64,000 bases of DNA from Sweltsa coloradensis (taxonomy: Eukaryota; Arthropoda; Insecta; Plecoptera; Chloroperlidae). Of the stretch, positions 49,018 through 61,000 are shown one piece after another (position 1 is the first letter of the stretch; every line of letters starts with the position of its first letter). Under the pieces are notes generated by a model. That model ran no database searches and was not told the DNA's origin. It saw only the letters and a program-made list of their open reading frames with translations. The stretch is taken from positions 186,001 through 250,000 of the forward strand of contig JAMZAV010000007.1 in assembly GCA_024449915.1 (NCBI GenBank), written 5' to 3'. The position numbers and the translations under genes are program-made.

Positions 49018-52000
49018 GGGCGGCTCGGTTAACACGGAATATCGGATAAGAGGAGATCGGATAAGAGGGATCTTACTGTACACATTTAGTGATGGAAAAA
49101 ACACATTTTGAAAACGCGAATTTCGCGAAATTTCGTGTATAGCGCGAAATAACGAACGAAATTACATCAAACTGGTCAAAACGCGAATTAAATCGCGAAA
49201 TTGGACCTTTTAGTGTGCAAAATGTAAAGTGATGTGGAGGTGCCGGTCCAGTTTTGGTGGAGGTGCCGGTCCAGACCGAATATTACGCGCGCGGTAGGCG
49301 GGGTACCGTGACGTCACGGGCTTCACGGAAATATACCTCCAAAATAACGGCGCGTATCACGGCTTCCGCGAAAATAGTATACCAAAATAACAGTGCGTAC
49401 AATTTTTTTAAGTGATTTTTTTATTTTTTAGTAACGTTTTTGACAATTTTTTTGAAATCGCGAAAAACGCGAAATTTGGGTTTTTTAAAACGAAATTTGG
49501 GTTTTTATATCACCATTTCTCATTACCTCTACACATTTCCAATCAAGACATTACAAGGAACAATAGAAGACCTCCCTTTGTTCTGTAAAAAATTTGATCC
49601 ATAGTCTCTTCTTCAATATGGTGAGACTTCAACATGTAACAAAATTGCAAGTGTGTATTGCTAGGCAAAACACATGCCACACAATTATCTTGCCATGCCG
49701 TTACTGATATCAACGCTCGCCTATGCACATGAGTGTGAATGTGAGATGCCCCCTCCCTCCTACCCTACCTGGCCAAACTTCTGTATCTGTTCAATTTTAC
49801 TACTATGTTCTCCAATATTACGTCTTCCATAGCAAGACAAAATCTTACATTATAATAAATAAAAGCCTTGAATAACTCTGCAAATGAACAAAACTATCCG
49901 TTTAACTAGTGTAACTTCACAAAGCCAAGACTTCCGAAAAGTACGACCTTCACAAAGAACTGTCAATTACACGAGGGCAGCGTTAGTTTACACGGCCATC
50001 TCTACTATCTTTCTGGCTGGTGGGGGGTAATGATGCCGTGCCGCCCGTGAAAAACATCTGCAAACGGGAAAAACGGTTCGGGCGTCTGGGAATAGTATTC
50101 ACACAGAAGGAACAAAAGGATACGTTCACTCACACAAGGTCAGTGGTCCACCTCATATGCAAAAAAGTGTAATTTTGAGTCAATTATTGATCAACAAAAA
50201 ATATCGACATTTATCATCAACTGCACATGCAATATTATCGATATTCAAATTAATATCGAATGGCAACCCTAAAAAGAGCTTTTTCAACAGTTAATACTGA
50301 CGGGTGAACATTAAATGTTGTCAATAATTTTATGCAAAGAATAAAATATATTATAACATTATTGTATTCAATGTATACAAACTGAAAAGCATTTAAAAAA
50401 TTGAGCATTTGAGACTTTTGGATCCTACAGCACTTGAAAAACAAAATGGGCTACAAACTACTGTAGGCCTAGTTATCACATTCATACCTTGAACATCTTG
50501 ATTAGGATTTTTCCTCAAAGGTCCCACATAAAACACTAAGCCGGTGTCTTTATTAGTTGTGAGGTCCAAGGAAAGGTGAGACTCTTCGCAAGCTTGTAGC
50601 GGTGGGTAGAGAGCCCATCCATCGCCATAGAAACCAATTCCTAAAACCTCACAGCGAGGCCCCTCGTAGCCCGCCATGCACTCGCACCTGTAACAAGTTA
50701 AGGACACATAGTTTATTATAGCAATGTGCAGAACCTTTAGAACGGTGAGTACAAAGAAAAAATAAACACTGTATAAATATTTCAAAATTTAATTGTGCAA
50801 TGAACATAAATTTATGAACATTCCAAAGAAGAAAAAGTTAAATTTGTAATTGTTTTCTAAATCAAACAATAGGCGAAGTCTAAATAGTATTAATGTGCTA
50901 TCTCAGATTTTGTCGCCGTTTAGTTTGAAAAAAAAACTTTCGATTAACTTTAATGTAACTTTTTAACTTTTTGAACGATTTTGCAACAAAATGATGCATT
51001 CCAAATCGATAACGAAGCTTGCGGATGGTGAAATTTCAACTCGATCCGGGCCACTCGTTCGAAAGTTATTGGCTAACCATACAAACATAAACGTACAATA
51101 CAAAACCAAAAGAAAAACAAAACGAGTGACTAATTTTTGCAGGCAAGTCAATGGAAACTGTAATTTAATCATTCAGTTCACCCTCCAAACTATATCTGAA
51201 TCTAAAATAACCGACATGTAATGAAGATATAAACAACCCTTACGCGACGCCACTATGCACAGATGAAGCAATAGGCTCCTATTCCCGTTAGGATAGCCTC
51301 GAAAAATTGATCATCTACCACCACATGAAAGATATAATGACCTGCTGGATAATACGCGTATATATACGGCATGCACAGACACACGAAGTGGGAAGTGTTG
51401 CGGCGCGTATATTTACGGCATGCACAGTACGGATGCCGTTTAGCATGGACGTATATATACGGCATAAACAGCTAAGGGGTTAATAACTTTGTCCTCAAAG
51501 CAAGCTTATGTTTAAAAACCTTGCATCAGTCATTGGATGAGCGAAGCAAAGACTTCAATTTCACCGACGCCCCAAAAAATTTAGCTCGGGTGCTTTTTTT
51601 TTTGTTTGTTTTTCTGTCTGTTCGCTCTCTACCGGGCAAACGGCATATGCGATCTTGATGAAAATTTGACAGAACCTTCGAAATCTCTGAACTTAGACTT
51701 GCTACGTTTTTGGGTACAACCGAAGAAATATTTCTCATGAATATCGTACTTTTACGATTTTTTCGATTTTTAGTGCAATATTTTCGTGACATTTGGGCCG
51801 ATTCTGACCAAATGGGTGGGGCTAAAACGTTCATATTTCACATGGACGTTAAGGTAATGGTGATGTATTGCTTTCTGAAAGAAAAACGTGAAAAAGTTTG
51901 CCAGAATCTATAGAAATAAAGCTTTTAATATAAGTTTTTTGATTTTTTGTGCCATATTTTTGTGCCATTTGGGCCAATTCTGACCAAACGGGTGGGCCTA

Positions 52001-55000
52001 CAACGTTCATATTATAAATGGACATTAAGGTTATGGTGATGTAGTACCTTTTGAAAGAAAAAGTTGAAAAAGTTAGACAGAATCCATAGAAATAAAGCTT
52101 TTAATATAAGTTTTTTACGGTAAATAATACCAATTGACAGGTAACAAAAGAAATTTGACAACAATCACTTACAATGCGTAGGTAGCAAAACAAAGCACTT
52201 GCAAAAGTAAAGATATCACACGCAAACTAAAAACTTTTAAAAGCTCATCCATCAAGGAGCGGGACTTAAGCGTTTTCCTAGTAATACAAGAATTAAAGAT
52301 AATCCGCACATCCTACCGCAAAGACTTGAGCTTGCTCAGAAAAGTGAAGACTTTATCGGAGTCAAGATATATAATGCTCTGCCAAAGCACATTAGTAAAA
52401 TCAAGCACTTTTAGACATAGATTAAAACAATACTAATTACTAGGGCTCTGTACAGTATCGATGAGATATTTGATACCTACCTGCTAATGTTAACGTAAAT
52501 AAGTTTTTAACTGTACTTTTAACATTCTTATTGTTCTTTATTTTTTTATTGTATTTTAATTAGTTCCAGTACACTTTTATTACTGTCACTTCTCTTGTTA
52601 GCTATTTGTTACAGTACTAGTCCGTCATTTACCCTTGTACCTAAGGCTTTTTCACTTTTTGTAGATCTTTTGTATCTTATTGTTTTTACTTGTATGTACT
52701 ACTTTTATACCTAAGCATACGTTTTTTGGATGAGCAAAGCGAAGACTTCAATTTCACCGATCCCCCAAAAAATTTAGCTCGGGTGTTTTTTTGTTTTTCT
52801 GTCTGTTTGTTCGCTCTCACCGGGCAAACGGCATATGCGATCTTGATGAAAATTTGACAGGTCCCTTCGAAATCTCTGAACTTAGACTTGCTACGTTTTT
52901 GGGTACAATCGAAGAAATATTTCTCATGAATATCGTACTTTTACGATTTTTTTTTTATTTTTAGTGCGATATTTTCGTGACATTTGGGCCGATTTTGACC
53001 AAACGGGTGGGGCTACAACGTTCATATTTCACATGCACATTAAGGTAATGGTGATGTATTGACGTTTGAAAGAAAAAGTTGAAAAAGTTAGCCAGAATCT
53101 ATAGAAATAAAGGTTTTTATTTGAGTTTTTTGAGGTGTTAAATATTAAAACCTTTATTGCTATAGATTCTGGCTAACTTTTTCAACTTTTTCTTTCAAAA
53201 GTCAATACATCACCCTTACCTTAATGTATATGTGAAATATGAACGTTGTAGCCCCACCCGTTTGGTCAGAATCCGCCCAAATAGCACGAAAATATAGATT
53301 TTAGATCTTTCTCACAGCCTTGTATGAAAACTTCACAGGAGATTTTATACCTTACTCACAGCCTTGTTACAAACAATCAAAGATCCAGCAGACCTAATGA
53401 TTGCTTTGTATGGGCCGTGTTAATATGTTTTTATTATTTTAAATTAATATTAACATTTTATAATTAAAAAGCTCATCCATCAACGGGACTAAAAAAAGCG
53501 TTTGCGAAGCTTCCTAGTGTACATTATTTGTTATTCTGCTTGTATTGTTGTAAGTTCCTGTATTGGTATGACGAGATATAATGTACTGATATGTAATGTA
53601 CCTGATGTATCAATTAATAAATTGAACTGAACTGAACCAGAAATTTTGTAATTAACCGCTGGTTCTGCACAAGTTATAAAATATTTCCAGTCAAGTCATA
53701 AATTGCTTTATTCCATCAAAAAATGCGTACACTGCAAGATCTGCAACACGCGTAAGGCGCAAAATGTCCGAAGCGCAACGCATTGTCCCTGCAGTGTAGG
53801 CAACTTGCATGGCGTTGGTGGGTTGCCGGCCAGCTTCACTCGCCGTGCTGATTGCACATCTCGCTGTCACAACCGATATTGTAGTATATATCCATCAAGG
53901 TCAATACTAACATCTATCCATATGCATGCCTCTCCACCCACCACTAGTACAGTATTACTTTATTTTGTTCCCTAGTGCAAACTTGTTATTCTATCATTTC
54001 TCTCATCTGATGTTACATCTTCCAAATGAAAGCCGAATATTATTCATCGAATCAGCGCATTGCTTAAAATATCAGAGCATTGAAAAACTGACAATTTAAC
54101 TCGAAAATGAATGAATGAAACTTCACAGAGCTAAGATTACAGAGAAGCATGACCTTCACAGAGACACAACAGGGTAGGCCTAGGGTCTGTTTATGCGACC
54201 CTCACTACAATCGATCCGGCTGGCCACGGAGGAGCCGTGCTCTTGAAAGGCGTCGCTAGTGCGGAAAAACCCCGTTTTGAGCAAGAGGCCTAATGTTGAT
54301 TCAATAATCGATTGCACATGTGCGATTATCAATATTGAAATTGGACAAATTCAAATCAAACAGCAACCCAATTGGAATACGTATGGACATTTTTGGACAT
54401 GCCTCATTCATAATATCAATAAATAACTCACGTTTCTCCAACAGGTGTTCCCCCATTCAGACAGAAAAGTTGGTCCTTTAAGTTGCATACACAAAGTGGG
54501 TCAACAACAGCACTAACTCCAACAAACGACGTTGTATTTGTGTAAACAGCATATGGTTTGTTTTGGATGTTCAGAAAGTTGGTGCACGATGATGAGTTAC
54601 ATAAATCATTCTCCAATATGCACTCATCAATGTTTATCATCAACATTGTTGCACCCAACTCATTTTCAAGCTGAAACACAAACATATCAATGAATACAAT
54701 GATAATGAATTATCAGCCAAGAATAAAATTGTACATTATGTATATACGGTCCACAGTATACACCTAAATATTGTTGTAGGTATTGTTTTTGTAAATATTA
54801 GTATTTAATTTAAATTTAATGTCACACAACAGTTTAAACTTTAATTCCTGCAATAGTAGGGGTAATAGATAAGTATAGATTGCGGGCACAAAAATAAGTT
54901 TTCCAAAATAACTAAAGTGAAACCTCGATCCATCGTTTCCCGTTATCACCGTTTTCCTGCCACCCTTGTTTTTTGGGTAAAGTCCCTGTACAATCCCTTG

Positions 55001-58000
55001 CGTTGTTTGATTTTTTTTTAGGTACAATACTCTCAGCGTATCGGAAAATACACAAAAATCGAGGCACACAAGATGATACACATTTCAAAATATCAAATGT
55101 GATGTCCTAATCTTCTACTTCAATTCAACATTAGTATGCACAGTGGTGTAATTCAGGAAATGCACTGTGTCCCTTTCTAACTTGATCGGCCATGAGCGTG
55201 TCCCTACCTTGTAGAGTGGGGACAGTGCATGTATGCCCTTGAATAATGAAGCTGCCACTCAGATCAGATACAAAACCATGATATGGCACTTTTCAAAGTA
55301 ACACAATCCTCACTGTTGAGTCAATGAAATGTCAACCAGGGTTGTTCTAAGCTAGGCTGAATATGATGATTTGGTGGATGATTATGATGGTTTGATATAC
55401 GGTGTAAATCTCTTGGTACAAATGAGAAAATCTTATGTCATATCAAAGAACATGATATAGGCCTAACTAAAAGTTTGCTATCACAACAATCCTCACCAGT
55501 AATAAAATAACAAAATTGTACAAAAAACATGCCTAAAACTCGTCAAAACACTCCAATCATACTCTAAGAATCAAAACAAATTCCGGAGCTATGCCCCAGA
55601 CCCGTATATATCCTGGGGGCACCCCCAAACCTCCAGTGTACAAAAACATGTATACTCCAAAACTATTGTTTCATAGTTATTTTGGAAAACATATTTTTGT
55701 GCATATCTTTGTGATAACTATAGGACACTCCTGCAATTGACAAGCAATAATGATCTTTCTGATTTGATCTTAAAAATGTAATAATTCTATATGTGCTTAC
55801 AGCATCTTGGTGTTCGGTTGTAAGGCGATTAAGTTTTTCAGGATAATAGTATGGCGATCCATGAGCCGAGAAGCGAACATCCAGAAGATTACGACTACTG
55901 TTCCGGTTCGGCGAGTGCAGAACGGTGAAAACATCCACATTTTCAATGCTCGTGTTGAGGATGGAAGCTAAGCGAGTTGCCAATAGCTGCTGTCGACTAG
56001 GACCCTGAAAACACAAAACAATATTGGAATTACATTTATATGACTTCACCTGAAGATGGTACAATAAATAGACTGAGAAAATAATTGCCTGGTAGGAACT
56101 ATGTATATTGTATACACAATTAATTAAGTATTTAGAATTGTAAACAATTGAATTTTGAAATACAAAAATTAACAGTAAGCCCTAACCCCATGAACTAAAG
56201 ACTTTGTGTCCTGCTCGACATTGCAACTACACTCGAACATCGGAGACTATTTCTAACAAATTATATCAAAACAGTCTAAATGGCCAAAAAGAAATGTCAG
56301 GGTTGCCACCAAAAGAATAAAGAAAAATCCTGTTTGAGCACATCAAAAATCCTTAGAAATCCTTAATGAAACACTCAAATCCTTAAAAATCCTTTCAATG
56401 GCTATATGTACCACTTTCGATATGATGTCAATATATCAAAATGTAATTGTAAAAACGAAACTAAAAATATAAAAAAAATTAAAAGAGTAGGCCTATTATG
56501 ATTTGAGGCCAAATAGGGTTGATAAGGCATAAATGCATTTTTGACGATTTTTACGATCTCACAATTGCGTTTCATGACTTGGCACCTCCACCATGATCCA
56601 GCCAGGATTAATTTAATTTTCACTACCTACCCAGCACCTCCACCAAAATTACGAAATTTAGCATTTTTGGTGTAAGTTTTGATATGCCTATTAATATATC
56701 AAAAATATTCCTACTTATTGATATTGCATTGAAATATAGATTTTTTTGCCCAGCCCTAGTTAAAAACAGCAAATATATTTATATAAATATATTTTTTAAA
56801 TCCGTAAATTGGAATAAAAATCCGTCCATCTGTTTTGCACCCTCAAAATTAGTTAAAACTGATAAAATCCGTAAAAACGGCAACCCTGGAATAAGTATTA
56901 AGAGGGTATGCTGAGGCTAGAACGGAGGCGAGTTTAAGCGCTCAGCTTTCTGTTTTTTTTTTCCGGGTAAACGGTTTATAACACCACTATCAAATTTCAC
57001 ACTAACGTTAATAAAGAATAAATCTATGTTATCCATTATGCGTATTCCAAAATTAATTCATTGATTTTGAATTAAAATTTAGTGAAATCACCAAAATTTA
57101 CTCAATTTTGGTCAACTTCGGGAATTTATTCCAAGTGTACAGATTTTTTTTAACTCAAATTTGCATAATGGCAATGGATATCAACGTTTAAATCAATGTG
57201 AACGCGCAGGTTAATTTAGTTTTATTGTAAGATAAACGGTTTGGTGGAAATTTCCAGAATTGTAATCCATGTTTTGTATTTTTTCACGTTTTGGACTTAT
57301 GTCTCGCAATGTATCTTTAAGACTTATTTTGTGCAACCAATAACGGATATCAATATAAAAGTACTTTATTAACATCCATTCAAAATTTGGTAATGATATT
57401 ACCAACCGTTCAGCAGAAATCATCAACACCTGTTTGCGTGCATTTGAGTTGGGCCAAGCTTAGCGTACCCTCTTAAAATAGGAACTTTCAGGCAAAATAA
57501 AAAACATATTTTATTTGCATCAGTAACACTTAAAACTAGGGATGTCAAACGATTAAATTATTATAATCGATAATCGAATTCACTTTCACCTCCATAATCG
57601 ATTATTAATCGTTTTGTACAATGTCGGTATAGTAGCAAGTTTCTTTCAAACCGGTTAGTTTGAATCGCCCGCGCAAGGCACGAGTTTGCATCGGCGCTGT
57701 GGCGGGGATTTGAGCACGCACAACAATCTCGAAGAAGACAGTCGGGACTCGGGAGCATAATCAAGAGGAAGTGGAGGGGTAGATAAAGCATACGAGATGA
57801 AATTGGCATCAATGTTGTGATCAAATTCAATTGTTTGATGCCATGTTGTCAAAAACTCTTGGCCTAGGCCGAAACACAATACCAGAGCAATCACTTTTGT
57901 CACACTCAAGACGCCATGTTACGTAAAGGTGCAATTACTGCTCGGCGTTTCAGGCGCGTTGAGTGCGTTTACTGTGTTTATTGGCTGCCGCGCCAACTAC

Positions 58001-61000
58001 GCCGCGTGGAACGCTTGAACAGAATGCAGCTCTAACTCCGCCCACTCCTTCCGACCTTGCACGGCTAGCGCATGGGCACATGATGACAAGGCAAGGCTGG
58101 TACGAACGATGTATTTTGCGACGTCGCTTCAATCAAATGTGGATCGGGAACAATCTCGCGTGCTAGAAATTGATGGAAACGTATCTCACGGGCGAGCAAG
58201 ACATTAAATCGGCGGTTATCACGGCGTATTTGGCGGGAAAACGTAACGTACGGGAAACATTTCTCGCGGGTAATAGGCGGCGGATCTTGAAAACTAAATT
58301 TAAAAAAGCGCAAAAATTTAAAATCGATTTTTTTGTAAAAAAGGTTAATCGTTTTCGATTAATAATCGATTTAATCGTAATCGTTGACACCCCTACATAA
58401 AACAAAGTTAAAAGTTGAAACTACTTTGTATGCATGTATTTACCAATAGAAAAGGGAATGTTGGGAACATCCGGGCCCTAATCACGAGTTTTCAAACACA
58501 GGATGGCCTACACCTTCCATGCAATACATACCCCATCAGCAGCGGGGGCTACGAATTCCTCAGCACTGATGCCTGAGAAACGAATTGATCCAGATTTTTG
58601 TACAGCTTCCTCAGGAATTTCTTTCACTGTTACATTCACAACTGCATCCACCGTGTGTAGCAATACTTTTTGTGATTTCTCAGTCACCTAATAAAAAATA
58701 AAAGATTTAAGCGATTACAATACTAGTTATTCAGTAGCAGTAGAGCGTAAGATACATACTATGAAATAACTACTATTTACTTTTCAGAATAAAGATTCAA
58801 ACAAATATACACATTTTAGTAGTATGGGTATTGGCATTGAATGCATATATTTACACACATACATAGACCTATGAACAAATCAGTCGATTTATGTATTTAC
58901 AAATGTTAAACTGGTTTAAAAGTACATCTTTTTGTAGGCCTAAGAACATAATATGAACAACATTCTGCAAGGAACAATTCCATTCAAGTCATCAATTGGC
59001 AATGTACCGTATTTCCATCCTTTAATATTGTAGGCAGTATAACTATCCATGAAAAACACAATAGGTTTGTTTGTTCGCACACATTTGTGAAATGAGCCAC
59101 TTTGGCCCGTTCGTTCGCCTCAAGTGTTAAAACTCGCTCTCATATCAGTAGCCCAAAAGCCAGTGTAAAGTGTAGACACTAGACACGCTTTATGAGTAAC
59201 ACTAGGAACACTAGGTCCGCAAATGAACAGACCTAATATAAATGATTTCATAGGTACAAGATGATTTTTGTTGCTAAACATCTCATATTAAAGCACTAAG
59301 GCTATTTGAGATAATGAGTGGTGATAGATGGCGATGAAGGACGATTACAAAAAAAACATGCCTTGTGCTCGAACTCACGTCCTCGTAGAGCCTTACGCTT
59401 CGAACTAATCGTATGTTCCACCGCAGACGGCTTCGATAGGTACAAGTAACATACATTTAGGCCTACATAGACCTATGATTGTTTGACGGCCATTGCAACA
59501 CTATTGTAACTTGACAAACTTGACTTACTGTAAACTCGAGGAGAAATGAATTGTTGGTAGTGCCATAGAGCATTGTAATCATTCCCGAGTCAGGGTCCAG
59601 AGAGAAATTGGGATGTTGTCCAAATTTCCACATGAATTGTTTGTCTGGCAAGTCCCAGTCGTCTGGGTCGTCCACATATACTCGGCCAATATCAATGTCT
59701 GGAGCTTCACCCTATTGAGAACAATGTTCATTGTTTAGTTTGCATACTACACTACATCCAATTATATAATACAATACTTGGAAGAATCTCATCACAATAA
59801 CACAAATGAGAAGCTACATTACAACATCAATTCTTTAAAACGGTGTACATGCACAAACATGATTTTACTAACTAAAAACCACAAGCTTAATAATACTTTT
59901 GAAAGGAATAGTACTAGAATCAGTGTTCTTATACAGTTAAAAGAAAAGTACTGCATTTACTTGATTATAGACCCCCCTCGAGTAATGGCCGCACCCCTAT
60001 TTTGACCCCTAAAACTCTATGTTATGATATGAACACTAAATTGAGAAAAGGCTTTGCATAATGGCTGCATCCTAATTTTTTAATGAGATATTTCAAATAT
60101 ACCCGAGGCCTATACTCACATAAATAGTAAATACTAAATACAGTGTCACTTAAGTATATTAAATGATACCCAGTAACCTAACTACTGCAATTGTTTAAAA
60201 GAATAGTGCCCGAGGCAGATCTATCTGTCGATCTGTACAATATGTTCCAAATAATCGTCTTCAATTACAATTTACAATACTTATATCAAATTCTGGTGAA
60301 TTGCAATTTTGTAACAAGAGTTATAGGTACCTACCAGTACTTTAGTCTAAATTATTATACCCATGTACATTTTGTACTTCACAAGTATTTTCATATTCTA
60401 TTAAATTGTTTTTAAACTATGGACTAGTTACTTGAGAACCTGCACATGCCTAACTTTTAGTTTACTGCTTCATTATCTATATTTCTAGCGCCTGTTTCAT
60501 GTAGATGATGTAGGCCTACAATAAAATATTATTATTGTAAATTTAATAAAAGGTACTAACTAAAAATGTATGTCAATACACATAAATTTTGCTTTGAAAT
60601 GCAGTTTCAAAATTAACACAATTATTGAAGAATTGACACCTTGGGAGCATAGGTACATTTAAGAGGGAATAGGACAATATAGCTATTTGCTCGGCAAAGA
60701 AACATCCGACATATATGAAACATTGTAAAATTGCCAATAAAACATACATGGACAACCCTAGTCATAGATTTTCAAAATTCTTACTAAATCAGCCAGAAAA
60801 AATCATGAATATTGTCAATTTTGGACTTTTTAACACAATCAAAATTCATGAAAACCCATTTATTTTTATAAATTATTTTAAAACGAATTTTTGAAATGTT
60901 TTACAGTACAGCCCTTTATTTCCACTTTCATGACATCTGTCCAAAATTTCAAATACCTGTGGTGTTAGTCAGCCAAGCAAACAGCAATTTGCCGAAAACG

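Larger units (their letters stand above)
47823..50271. mobile_element. hAT-like element (AGGGTTGCCATTCGAT ends), carrier of nested insertions
   Basis: The left end AAGGTTGCCGTTTGAT and right end ATCGAATGGCAACCCT are inverted, with ATCGATAATATTGC-type subterminal repeats. It holds the hAT at 47937-49531. A shorter relative lies at 53639-54371. Confidence 0.65.

Noticed and set aside
55141..55640. A complete hAT element with CAGTGG end
   Set aside because: The left text CAGTGGTGTAATTC has no inverted partner; the right side reads CCAGTG, which is not the inverse. Only a fragment at 55480-55640 is supported.
58503..58691. Plus-strand frame of 62 codons
   Set aside because: It is antisense to the cadherin exon 58532-58687.
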